This document shows, one piece after another, positions 1 to 7,535 of a stretch of 61,433 nt of DNA (within the stretch, counting starts at the first letter, position 1; every line of letters starts with the position of its first letter). A program made the position numbers and the translations under genes. The notes under the pieces were generated by a model. The model made no database searches. It worked only from the letters and a program-made list of their open reading frames with translations, and was not told the origin of the DNA. Location: assembly GCF_016863335.1 (NCBI RefSeq), contig NZ_BOOR01000059.1, positions 1 to 61,433 of the forward strand. Reading direction: 5' to 3'. The DNA comes from Planotetraspora thailandica (GTDB taxonomy: Bacteria > Actinomycetota > Actinomycetes > Streptosporangiales > Streptosporangiaceae).

Positions 1-385
1 AGCCGGTGACGCCGACGTTGTCGGTGGAGGCGCTCCAGGACAGGGAGACGCTGGAGGTGGTGGTGCCGGTGACCTGGAGGTTGCCGGGCACGCTCGGCGC
101 GGTGGTGTCGCCGCCGCCTCCGGTGGTCTGGGTGGTGCCGGTGACCGAGGCGCTGTTCGCGGACAGGTTGCCTGCGGCGTCCCTGGCTCTGACGGTGTAG
201 GTGTAGGCGGTGCCTGCGGCCAGGCCGGTGTTGGTGTAGGTGGTGCCGGTCACCGTGGTCAGGAGGGTTCCGCCCCGGTAGACGTCGTAGCCGGTGACGC
301 CGACGTTGTCGGTGGAGGCGCTCCAGGACAGGGAGACGCTGGAGGTGGTGGTGCCGGTGACCTGGAGGTTGCCGGGCACGCTCGG
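1..385. repeat. Direct repeat of FN3 coding unit, 288-bp period
   Basis: The first 97 bases of the window recur without mismatch at 289-385, giving a period of 288 bp (96 codons). The repeat lies inside the secreted protein and corresponds to the N-terminal strands of two FN3 domains. Perfect DNA identity implies recent duplication or gene conversion. Confidence 0.9.
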
Positions 386-976
386 GGCCGTGGTGTCGCC
401 GCCCCCGCCACCGCCGCCGGTGATGGAGATGCCCGACACGGTCGCGTAGTTGGCGCCGCCGTTCATGTTGAACTGGATGTTCAGCTGGCCGTCGCTGACC
501 GTGGCGGAGAAGGTCCGGTCACACGCGGTCAGCGCGCCGCAGGAGGCGAAGATGTCGAAGGCGGTGAGCACGGTGGAGTTCTCGGCCCGCACGTCGAACT
601 TGCGCTGGCCGGGGCCGTTCGCCCAGTCCTCGACCATCTTGAGCGTCACCTGGTAGGTGCCGTTGGGCACGTCGAACTTGTAGCCCGACCAGCCGCTGAA
701 GAGCGTGTAGTTCTGGTAGATCGCGTCGTCGGTCGTTCCGGCGATGGCGCTGCCGGTCGAGCCCGAGCCGTACTGCGTGTCGTAACCCCAGCTGCCGCTG
801 GAGTAGGCCTTGTCGGCCACCCATGCGTTGCCCGAGCCGTCGGTCAGGGCCGGGCCGCCGGCGTTGGCACGGATCGGGACGGTGACCGCCCCGTACGCGC
901 TGGGCACGGAGACGGCGACGGGCAGGAGCAATGCCCCCACCGCCGCCATCAATGTCGGAAGGATCCTGCGTTTCAT
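1..976 (-). CDS. Secreted malectin-domain protein with FN3 repeats (partial)
   Basis: This is the N-terminal 325 residues of an exported, probably polysaccharide-binding or degrading protein; its C-terminus lies beyond the left edge. It starts MKRRILPTL with a hydrophobic signal peptide ending near the SAYGA site (about residue 29). Residues 32-165 look like a malectin or carbohydrate-binding module (RANAGGPALTDGSGNAW, a GQRKFDV strand, a DGQLNIQF strand). A Gly-rich linker at about residue 185 leads into an FN3 domain (SVPGNLQVTG...SLSWSASTDNVGVTGYDVYR), then a second linker and a near-identical FN3 copy that runs off the window. This architecture is usual for actinomycete glycoside hydrolases and lyases, but no catalytic domain is visible here, so the enzymatic class is unknown. 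Confidence 0.8.
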   Translation of the reverse strand, partial: MKRRILPTLMAAVGALLLPVAVSVPSAYGAVTVPIRANAGGPALTDGSGNAWVADKAYSSGSWGYDTQYGSGSTGSAIAGTTDDAIYQNYTLFSGWSGYKFDVPNGTYQVTLKMVEDWANGPGQRKFDVRAENSTVLTAFDIFASCGALTACDRTFSATVSDGQLNIQFNMNGGANYATVSGISITGGGGGGGDTTAPSVPGNLQVTGTTTSSVSLSWSASTDNVGVTGYDVYRGGTLLTTVTGTTYTNTGLAAGTAYTYTVRARDAAGNLSANSASVTGTTQTTGGGGDTTAPSVPGNLQVTGTTTSSVSLSWSASTDNVGVTG

Positions 977-1226
977 GTGTGCTCCACGTCCAGGGGGGCG
1001 GGGGGGAGGGGGTGCGATGGACGCGTGCGCGACGGATGACGTCACGCGAGGGGGGTCTGCGGCCCGCACGGGGGCCTTGGGCATGACAAGTCACTTGGTG
1101 GGCGGCGACCGTGGCATGACGCGGTTCCTGCCTGTGTGTTCTCGCCTAACTATTAGTAAGCTTTCCTTTTAATTTGAGGTGAACTTATACGCAGGCAGGA
1201 ACAGCGTCAATACGTTGTCAGAACCG
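977..1226 (-). promoter_or_regulatory. Upstream region of the secreted malectin/FN3 gene
   Basis: This 250-bp non-coding stretch separates the secreted protein gene (reading left) from the zinc-ribbon gene. It holds an AT-rich island at about 1148-1190, unusual in this genome, with the short palindrome AAGCTT inside an A/T-rich block. I place the promoter and any operator of the secreted gene here, but no confident -35/-10 pair can be assigned. Confidence 0.3.
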
Positions 1227-1649
1227 CTAACGGCTCCCGCCGTACATCTGCATGCCGGCGAACAGGAGCAGGGAGATCGCCACCAGCGCGTACGGCAGGA
1301 GCGGCGGGATGCGGTGGCGAGGCGGGTCGGACGTGACCTCGCCCGCCGGGCGCAGGGGGCCGGCCGGCCCAGCAGTCGGTCCGGGGCGCTGCCCGAGGGC
1401 GGTCGTCGGGTGATGGGCGAAGTAGCCGGTGGGGAAGGTGGTCACGCTGCCGCACCCGCAGTGCGGGCAGACGGAGCCCGACCACGGCGGCTGCACCTGC
1501 GTGCCCTCCCGGGTCCAGATGACGACGTCGTTGCCGTGCCCGTCGGTCTGGCGCCTGACGAGGTACTCCTCCTCCCAGACGCGCAGGCAGTGCAGGCACT
1601 CGAACGGCCACGTCTCGTAGGTGCTGAAACCTTCAGGCACCCGGACCAC
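1227..1649 (-). CDS. Zinc-ribbon protein with C-terminal membrane anchor
   Basis: The gene encodes a 140-residue hypothetical protein. Two CxxC knuckles, CLHC at residues 18-21 and CPHC at 61-64, would form a zinc ribbon. A Pro-rich middle follows, and one C-terminal transmembrane helix (LLPYALVAISLLLFAGM, about 118-134) anchors it in the membrane. Tail-anchored small zinc ribbons of this type are common in actinomycetes, with unknown function. The ATG start gives the whole conserved ribbon. An AT-rich divergent promoter region separates it from the Ppx/GppA gene. Confidence 0.65.
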   Translation of the reverse strand: MVRVPEGFSTYETWPFECLHCLRVWEEEYLVRRQTDGHGNDVVIWTREGTQVQPPWSGSVCPHCGCGSVTTFPTGYFAHHPTTALGQRPGPTAGPAGPLRPAGEVTSDPPRHRIPPLLPYALVAISLLLFAGMQMYGGSR

Positions 1650-1770
1650 CCCCTAGGGACGCGGGCACACCCGGCGATCTCGTGCCAACCGACGAGGTCG
1701 CGATGAACCCCCGCTTTCGAGTGTGGTCGCGGCGCGGAATCCCAGGCAATAGTGCTGCATGTCACGATAC

Positions 1771-1785
1771 GTAATTATTAGATTA
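1771..1785. promoter_or_regulatory. GTAAT-N5-ATTAC inverted repeat in divergent promoter
   Basis: GTAAT and ATTAC face each other in an AT-rich island (about 1768-1806) between the zinc-ribbon gene and the Ppx/GppA gene. The arms are short, so this is a weak candidate for a regulator site or simply promoter DNA. Confidence 0.25.
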
Positions 1786-1867
1786 CTTAGTGCGACCATA
1801 TCGGTCTGTGATATCCAATAGCGGGGGAGGGGCCGATGTGGGGTGAACGTGGCTGTAGCGTCGGATC

Positions 1868-2845
1868 ATGCGACTCGGAGTCCTGGACGTCGGTTCCAAT
1901 ACGGTGCACCTGCTGGTCATGGACGCACACCAGGGCGCGAGGCCTCTCCCGGCGTACTCCCACAAGGAGGAGCTGCGCCTGGCCGAGCATCTGGATGCCG
2001 GCGACCGCCTCTCCGACGAGGGCGCGGAGAGGCTGCGCAAGTTCGTCGCCGACGCGATCCGCATCGCGGAGGACAAGGGCGTTGAGGACCTGGTGGCCTT
2101 CGCCACCTCGGCCGTGCGCGACGCCGTCAACGGCGAGGAGATCCTGGCCACGATCGAGGCCGAGACCCCCGTCGACATCCAGCTCCTGTCGGGCGACGAC
2201 GAGGCCAGGCTGACCTTCCTGGCCGTGCGCCGCTGGTTCGGCTGGTCGTCCGGGCGGCTGCTGGTGATCGACATCGGGGGCGGCTCGCTGGAGATCGCCT
2301 CGGGCATCGACGAGGACCCGGACGTGGCGGTGTCCCTCCCCCTCGGGGCCGGGCGGCTGACCCGTGACTTCTTCACCGCCGACCCGCCGCCCGCCGAGGA
2401 GGTCCGCCTGCTCCGGCGGCACGCCCGCACCAAAATCGCCAGGGAGGTCGGCACCGTCACCCGGTACGGCAAGGCCGACCACGCGGTCGCGACCTCCAAG
2501 ACCTTCCGGCAGCTCGCCAGGATCGCCGGGGCCGCCTCGTCCAGTGAGGGGCACTACGTGCGGCGCACCCTGGCGCACGGCAACCTCACCGAGTGGGCCG
2601 CCCGGCTGTCGGGCATGCCCGGGGCGGAGCGGGCCAGGCTCCCCGGCGTGTCCGCGGGCCGGGCCACCCAGCTCCTGGCGGGCGCGCTCGTCGCCGACGC
2701 CGCGATGGATCTCTTCGAGCTGCCCGTGCTCGAGCTGTGCCCCTGGGCGCTGCGCGAAGGCGTCATCCTCCGCCGCCTCGACATGATGCCCACGGCGAGC
2801 GCCGATCGGCCCATCAAGCCGATCGGGCCGATGGGCAAGGTATGA
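1868..2845 (+). CDS. Ppx/GppA family phosphatase
   Basis: The 325-residue protein belongs to the exopolyphosphatase/guanosine pentaphosphate phosphohydrolase family (ASKHA fold), which hydrolyses polyphosphate or pppGpp in the cytoplasm. Visible motifs are the first phosphate loop [11 protein letters not shown] at residues 5-15, the connecting motif ATSAVRDA, and the second phosphate loop [11 protein letters not shown] near residue 135. The length matches the short actinobacterial paralogues (about 300-330 aa), which lack the C-terminal HD domain of E. coli Ppx. No Shine-Dalgarno sequence is visible. A TAGCGT hexamer ends 7 nt before the ATG, so the mRNA may be leaderless. Substrate preference (polyP or pppGpp) cannot be read from sequence. 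Confidence 0.9.
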   Translation: MRLGVLDVGSNTVHLLVMDAHQGARPLPAYSHKEELRLAEHLDAGDRLSDEGAERLRKFVADAIRIAEDKGVEDLVAFATSAVRDAVNGEEILATIEAETPVDIQLLSGDDEARLTFLAVRRWFGWSSGRLLVIDIGGGSLEIASGIDEDPDVAVSLPLGAGRLTRDFFTADPPPAEEVRLLRRHARTKIAREVGTVTRYGKADHAVATSKTFRQLARIAGAASSSEGHYVRRTLAHGNLTEWAARLSGMPGAERARLPGVSAGRATQLLAGALVADAAMDLFELPVLELCPWALREGVILRRLDMMPTASADRPIKPIGPMGKV

Positions 2846-2907
2846 ACCAGGAGATAAAGGGCAGTCACCGCTAGGGACAGAACGGCCGACCTCATGGGGG
2901 ATCACGC

Positions 2908-3039
2908 ATGCTGGAGCTGCTGGGTGTGTTCGTCTCCCTGGCGGCGGTGGCGGTGCTCTCCGTGGTCGCGGTGGTCCTGATCGCGATCGTGGTGCTCGTG
3001 GCGCTGGGAGTGCTGGCGGCCGGCACCAAGTGGGAGTAG
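2908..3039 (+). CDS. Small single-helix membrane peptide
   Basis: This 43-residue ORF begins MLELLGVFVSLAAVAV and ends AAGTKWE. About 30 of its residues are Ala, Val, Leu or Ile, forming one long transmembrane helix. A GGGGGATC purine run sits just ahead of the ATG, and the gene follows the Ppx/GppA gene by 62 bp on the same strand. Nothing specific is known to me; it could be a small stress or membrane-associated protein. It is reported because codon bias (G/C at third positions), start context and hydrophobic periodicity all agree. Confidence 0.5.
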   Translation: MLELLGVFVSLAAVAVLSVVAVVLIAIVVLVALGVLAAGTKWE

Positions 3040-3062
3040 TGACGCCGCCGCCTCCGCGGGCC

Positions 3063-3200
3063 TCACGTGGACTCGCGGTCGCCGGACAATGCCTTGACCA
3101 GCTCGGTGAGTTGGGCGACCTGCGTCTCCAGCCCGCGTACCCGGGCTTCCAGCTCGACGAGCCTGGGGTTCTGGAAGCCGTCGGCGATCTGCCTGCTCAT
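3063..3200 (-). CDS. Small coiled-coil protein
   Basis: The ORF encodes 45 residues, starting MSRQIADGFQNPRLVELEAR. It has a strong Shine-Dalgarno sequence (GGGAGGAACG, then ATG), which decides this start over an upstream in-frame one. Heptad-like leucines and valines (LVELEARVRGLETQVAQLTEL) predict a parallel coiled coil over most of its length. Small coiled-coil proteins like this recur in actinobacteria without assigned function. The gene is convergent with the small membrane peptide gene and divergent from the metallophosphoesterase. Confidence 0.55.
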   Translation of the reverse strand: MSRQIADGFQNPRLVELEARVRGLETQVAQLTELVKALSGDREST

Positions 3201-3364
3201 CGTTCCTCCCGAGCGGCGCCGGGCGGGGGCCGGCGTAGGTGCGTGCGGCACGTGGCGACGTGTCGCGGCGGGGACGAGGGTTCCTATTCCCCTGAATATT
3301 CGGTGTTATCCCGCGATTCCTGCTTCACTTGCGCGGGCTCTCGCCGTCGTGGGAGGACGTCACG

Positions 3365-3856
3365 ATGAAGATCGCGGTGCTGGCGGACACGCACGCGCCC
3401 CGCCGGTGGAAGTCGTGCCCCGCCACCGTGGCCCGGCATCTGCGCCAGTCCGACGTGATCCTCCACGCCGGAGACGTCTGCACCGCCGCCGTGCTCGACG
3501 AGCTCGCCCAATACGCTCCCGTCCACGCCGTGCTCGGCAACAACGACGGGCCCGACGTCGCTGCCTGGGGCGCACCCGAGACCGTGGAGCTCGATCTCGC
3601 CGGCCTGCGGGTGGCGATGATCCACGACAGTGGGCAGGCCTCCGGCAGGACCGCCAGGATGCGCCGCCGCTTCCCTGACGCCGACCTCGTCGTCTTCGGG
3701 CACTCCCACATCCCGATGGACCTGACCGGAGACGGCGTCCGCGTCTTCAACCCGGGCTCGCCGACCGACAGACGCCGCCAGCCGCACGGCACCATGGGGC
3801 TGCTCACCGTGGAGGACGGCAGCCTCGCCGAGGCCAGGATCGTCGCGGTGGCCTAG
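3365..3856 (+). CDS. Metallophosphoesterase, YfcE/MJ0936 type
   Basis: This 163-residue calcineurin-like phosphoesterase shows the complete set of metal-binding blocks: LADTHAP near residue 6, HAGDV near 36, GNNDG near 58, MIHDSG, and FGHSHIP near 115, followed by the NPGSPTDRR signature of the YfcE group. These are small cytosolic phosphodiesterases acting on generic or nucleotide diesters. The ATG at 3365 is chosen because GGGAGGACGTC precedes it and the first metal motif follows at once; a longer in-frame start upstream would add only unconserved residues. The physiological substrate is unknown. Confidence 0.88.
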   Translation: MKIAVLADTHAPRRWKSCPATVARHLRQSDVILHAGDVCTAAVLDELAQYAPVHAVLGNNDGPDVAAWGAPETVELDLAGLRVAMIHDSGQASGRTARMRRRFPDADLVVFGHSHIPMDLTGDGVRVFNPGSPTDRRRQPHGTMGLLTVEDGSLAEARIVAVA

Positions 3857-3929
3857 CCGTACGGTGACCCCGGTGTCGTGGCGCGAGGCAAGATCTGCGC
3901 GAGGCCCGTCGAGGGGTTACGCTGCCACG

Positions 3930-4343
3930 GTGTCTGATGTTGAGGGGCCGCGGCACGAATGGCGGGTGCCCCGGCGGGTCACCGCGCTGAAGGCGGCGGG
4001 TGTGGTCGTCTTCGTCGTGGTCGCGCTGCTCGGCGACCGGCCGCAGTTGCTGCTGGCCGGAGTGGCCGCCCTGGGTTTCGCCCTGCTCGTGTTCCGCGAC
4101 CTCTACGCGCCCGTACGGCTGGCCGCGGGGGAAGACGGCCTGATCGTCGGCGGCCTGGCCGGCAAGGAGCGGATCTCCTGGAACGACGTCGACCGCATCC
4201 GGGTGGACAGCCGCCGCCGATACGGCCTGACGACCGAACTGCTGGAGATCGACGCAGGAGACCAGATCCACCTGTTCAGCCGCTTCGACCTCGGCGAGTC
4301 CGTCTACGACGTCGCCGAGGCCCTGATGCGCCTCCGCCCGTGA
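3930..4343 (+). CDS. PH-domain membrane protein
   Basis: The 137-residue protein has two N-terminal transmembrane helices (roughly residues 17-32 and 37-52: GVVVFVVVALLG and LLLAGVAALGFALLVF). A bacterial PH-like domain follows (PVRLAAGEDGLIVGG, ERISWNDVDRIRV, LTTELLEIDAGDQIHLFSRFDLG). This matches the actinobacterial family of small two-helix PH proteins that includes mycobacterial CFP-6-like antigens, whose function is unknown. A GTG start at 3930 (residue context VSDVEGPRHEW) is preferred. It lies downstream of the metallophosphoesterase on the same strand. Confidence 0.7.
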   Translation: MSDVEGPRHEWRVPRRVTALKAAGVVVFVVVALLGDRPQLLLAGVAALGFALLVFRDLYAPVRLAAGEDGLIVGGLAGKERISWNDVDRIRVDSRRRYGLTTELLEIDAGDQIHLFSRFDLGESVYDVAEALMRLRP

Positions 4344-4422
4344 GAGGCCGGCCCGCGCGGGTGTGACCGTACGGCAACACGATCGCAAGGCACAGGCAAG
4401 CTGTTCCCCTTACGGTGCAGCC

Positions 4423-4848
4423 GTGGTTCAGAATCTGTTTTTCTTGCTCATATTCGGAATCGTCGGCTTCGGTCTGATCGTGGCCGGAGGAGTCATGGGC
4501 ATCGGCTCCTACCGGTTCCTCCGCCAAGCCCAGCGGGCCGACGGAGAGGTCGTGAGACTGCGGACCCGGCGGACGGGACGGCAGGGGCACAGATCCACCG
4601 TCTACTACCCGACCGTGCGGTTCACGACCGTCTACGGCCAGCAGGTGGAGGCGGAGGCGAACATCGGCACCGGGCGCCCTGCCGCCATGCCGGGGGAGCA
4701 CGTCCCGATCCTGTACGACCCGGAGAAGCCGACGCGCATCCGGATCGACACCCGGCAGGGCAGGGGCGTGGTCGCGGGGGTGGTCTTCGCCGTGGTCGGG
4801 CTCGTCTTCTGCGCCGTCGCCGCCTACATCTACGCCGTTTCCCCATGA
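4423..4848 (+). CDS. DUF3592 membrane protein
   Basis: The gene encodes 141 residues with one N-terminal helix (LFFLLIFGIVGFGLIVAGG) and one C-terminal helix (VVAGVVFAVVGLVFCAVAA). Between them is a beta-rich domain with the DUF3592 pattern: YYPTVRFTTVYGQQVE, then GEHVPILYDPEKPTRIRID. These proteins are common in actinomycetes and of unknown role. The GTG at 4423 (VVQNLFFLL) is taken as the start because upstream in-frame residues are not membrane-like. It forms a same-strand run with the PH-domain gene. Confidence 0.72.
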   Translation: MVQNLFFLLIFGIVGFGLIVAGGVMGIGSYRFLRQAQRADGEVVRLRTRRTGRQGHRSTVYYPTVRFTTVYGQQVEAEANIGTGRPAAMPGEHVPILYDPEKPTRIRIDTRQGRGVVAGVVFAVVGLVFCAVAAYIYAVSP

Positions 4849-4880
4849 CCCCCAGCGCCTGAGCACCCAACAGTGTGAAG

Positions 4881-4906
4881 TGTCCGATGGATTAATAAAT
4901 CGGACA
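4881..4906. promoter_or_regulatory. Operator-like inverted repeat TGTCCGAT-N10-ATCGGACA
   Basis: Perfect 8-bp arms are separated by a 10-bp AT-rich spacer (GGATTAATAA), a geometry typical of dimeric regulator sites. It lies in the 161-bp gap ahead of the PHP/propeller phosphoesterase, about 105 bp before its ATG. No regulator gene is adjacent, so the binding protein is unknown. Confidence 0.45.
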
Positions 4907-5009
4907 TATTTGCTTCTAGTGTCATTCAGCTCGGGCGACAGTGCGATGGCTAGCGTTCTCCGGGTTCACCGCCGAGATCTTCTCGGAGGGGCACCTAAGG
5001 GGAACGTCA

Positions 5010-7457
5010 ATGGAGTTGAACAGAAGGCAGTTCATCGTCGTGGGCGGGACGGTGGCCGCGGCCGCTGGACTGTCCGTGGAGCAGGCCACGGCAGCCGACG
5101 CCGCCGTCGCCGCCGAGGGTTCGAAGAAGCAGGCGCCGCGCGGTGAGTGGCTGGCCGGGGACACCCACGCGCACGACGACCACTCGTCCGACGGCAGCCT
5201 GCCCCGCCAGACGTCCAAGCAGACGCTGCCGGGCAACCTCCCGGTGGGCGACCAGATCGGCGAGGCCGAGCGGGTGGGGCTCGACTTCCTGCCGCTGACC
5301 GACCACCGCACCTACGACCAGCACTGGGACCCCCAGTGGCGCTCGTCGAAGCTGATCCTCATTCCCGGTGAGGAGGCGAACGGCTCGCCGCACGCCACCG
5401 TGCTGGGAGCGGTCGACACCGTGGTGGACGGTGCGAACCCGCCCGGCTCTCCGGGGTTCCGGCACGTCCAGCAGTCCATCTGGGACGCGCACGCGCAGGA
5501 CGCCTCCTGGGGCACCGCCCACCCCGACGACGGCGAGTACACGCCCGCGGCCGGGCCCAACGACAACGCCAGCGCGCAGGGCGTGAACACCGTCGAGGTG
5601 TGGAACGTCGCCTCCGACCCCGACGCGGAGATCGACTACGCGGAGAACCGCTGGAACAAGGGCTTCCGCTTCGGCGCCGTCGGCGCGAGCGACTGCCACT
5701 TCCGCGAGGTGTGGGGGAAGGCCAGTCCCGGCCAGCCGACGACCTGGGTGTTCGCCGCCGAGCGCTCGGTGCGCGGCATCCTCGACGCGATCCGCGCCGG
5801 CCGGACGGCGGTCTCCGCCTCCCCGCAGGGCGCCCTCGTGACGATCGAGGCCGACGTCGACGGTGACGGGGTGTTCGAGGCGATCGGCGGCGACGAAGTG
5901 ATCGTCCGTGACCGCCGCCTGTCCAAGAAGGCCCGGCTCCGCGTGCGCGTCCGCGGCGGCGCCGGCGCCCGCGTCCTGGTCTACGCGTCTCCCGGCCGGT
6001 CCGCCGGACCGCTCGCGACCTTCACGCCCAACTCGGCCGACCAGACGTACGTCGTCCCCTTCACCCTCGGCGACGTGCACAACTGGTTCCGGGCCGAGGT
6101 CCGGGCGCCGGGGGACCCGTCGGGCGTGGACGCCGACCCGAACCTCCCCGACCAGCTTCGCGCGGCCACCTCGCCGGTGTTCGTGTCCGTCGACGCCCCT
6201 GCAGCGCCGGCCCCGGAGATCCCCCTGCCGGCCGCGGACCGCCGCGACGACCGGGCGTCCCTGGTGATCGGCGAGACCGGGGAGTTCGCCGGCTTCGCCG
6301 ACGTGGCCGGGAACGACGGGGTCGCCCACGTCGTCGCCGAGGTCCACAGGAACCACAGGACCTCGGTCGTGTACCGCATGGTCAAGCGTCATGGCCACCC
6401 GGCCCACGAGGTGGAGCTGTCCGCGGGCTCGCCGACGGCCTCCTCGCCCAAGATCGCCGTGTCGGGCGACGACGTGTGGGTCGTGTGGCAGGACTCGCGG
6501 GGCCAGGAGAAGCCGCACCGGTCGCAGATCTTCCTGCGGCACAGCAAGAACGGCGGACACTCCTTCGAGCCGGCCGTGCGCCTGACCGACACCCAGGGGC
6601 GGGCGATCCACCCGGACGTCTCGGTGGTGGACGGCAGCCACGCCGTGGTGGTGTGGGCCGACAACGACGGCGGCGCCTTCGACGTCTACGCGCAGGTGAT
6701 CGGCGTCGACCACGCCCCCGTCAACCTGTCGGCGGCGGGGAAGACCGTGACGCCCGGCATCGCGACCGACTCGCGGTCCCCGCGCTACCCCGCCTCGCTC
6801 TTCCCGGCGATCGCCGTCGGTAAGGACGGCGGCACCGTGGTGACCTGGCAGGACAACCGGTTCGACCCCGATCCGCTGTGGACCGGGCACACCCCGCCGG
6901 CCGGCTCGCCGGCCAGTGGCAACACCGACCCGGACAACTGGCAGATCGTGGCGAGCACCCGGCCCGCCAGGCAGAAGAGCTGGTCGGCGCCCGTGCAGGT
7001 CAGCGCCGCCACCGACGCCGCGGACCGGCACCCGAGCATCGCGGCCGACCGCGACGGCGCCTTCGTCGTCATGTGGGAGACCAAGCGGCTGGCGAGTTCG
7101 GGCGCCAACCTGTCGCTGCGGGCCGCCCGCTCCACCGACGGCGGCCACACCTGGTCGGCGTCCGAGCCCGTCGCCCTCGACCCGGACGCCATGAGCCAGC
7201 GCCCGCGGTTGAGCCGCGACGCGGACGGATCCGTCCGTGCGGTCTGGTACGACACCCGGTCCACCGACTGGCGGTGGAAGGTGTTCACGGCCAAGCTGGA
7301 CCGGACCACGGGATGGACCGGCCCGGTCCAGCTCAGCACCCGCGGCAACGGCACCTTCCCGTCGGTCGGCGGCGGCTTCGTGGTCTTCACCGGCGACCGT
7401 GGAGCCACCCGGACCCAGCGCGACGGAACCCAGCAGATCTTCCTGCTGGAGCCGTGA
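5010..7457 (+). CDS. Tat-exported PHP-domain (CehA/McbA) phosphoesterase with beta-propeller
   Basis: This 815-residue exported protein opens with a twin-arginine signal (MELNRRQFIVVGG, Ala-rich h-region, to about residue 35). A PHP metallophosphoesterase domain of the CehA/McbA kind follows: GDTHAHDDHSSDGSL at 50-64, a TDHRTY motif, GEEANGS, and GASDCHF near 230. After an Ig-like beta domain (about 290-400), residues 410-815 contain repeated sialidase/BNR-like blades (VWQDSRGQ, STDGGHTWSASE, VVVWADNDGG, AVWYDTRS). The ATG at 5010 has AAGGGGAACG upstream. It probably hydrolyses an extracellular phosphoester, with the propeller binding substrate or surface; the substrate is unknown. A strong hairpin follows the stop. 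Confidence 0.85.
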   Translation: MELNRRQFIVVGGTVAAAAGLSVEQATAADAAVAAEGSKKQAPRGEWLAGDTHAHDDHSSDGSLPRQTSKQTLPGNLPVGDQIGEAERVGLDFLPLTDHRTYDQHWDPQWRSSKLILIPGEEANGSPHATVLGAVDTVVDGANPPGSPGFRHVQQSIWDAHAQDASWGTAHPDDGEYTPAAGPNDNASAQGVNTVEVWNVASDPDAEIDYAENRWNKGFRFGAVGASDCHFREVWGKASPGQPTTWVFAAERSVRGILDAIRAGRTAVSASPQGALVTIEADVDGDGVFEAIGGDEVIVRDRRLSKKARLRVRVRGGAGARVLVYASPGRSAGPLATFTPNSADQTYVVPFTLGDVHNWFRAEVRAPGDPSGVDADPNLPDQLRAATSPVFVSVDAPAAPAPEIPLPAADRRDDRASLVIGETGEFAGFADVAGNDGVAHVVAEVHRNHRTSVVYRMVKRHGHPAHEVELSAGSPTASSPKIAVSGDDVWVVWQDSRGQEKPHRSQIFLRHSKNGGHSFEPAVRLTDTQGRAIHPDVSVVDGSHAVVVWADNDGGAFDVYAQVIGVDHAPVNLSAAGKTVTPGIATDSRSPRYPASLFPAIAVGKDGGTVVTWQDNRFDPDPLWTGHTPPAGSPASGNTDPDNWQIVASTRPARQKSWSAPVQVSAATDAADRHPSIAADRDGAFVVMWETKRLASSGANLSLRAARSTDGGHTWSASEPVALDPDAMSQRPRLSRDADGSVRAVWYDTRSTDWRWKVFTAKLDRTTGWTGPVQLSTRGNGTFPSVGGGFVVFTGDRGATRTQRDGTQQIFLLEP

Positions 7458-7462
7458 GCGGA

Positions 7463-7500
7463 GTCCCCCGCGCCGGGTCGGCAGGCCCGGCGCGGGGGAC
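7463..7500 (+). terminator. Perfect 15-bp stem hairpin after the PHP/propeller gene
   Basis: GTCCCCCGCGCCGGG (7463-7477) pairs with its exact complement at 7486-7500 across an 8-nt loop. It begins 5 bp after the stop codon. There is no T-tract, which is usual for high-GC actinomycete terminators. Confidence 0.75.
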
Positions 7501-7535
7501 GGTCCAAGGCCGGGTTTTCGGGGCAGGTGTAGGGA

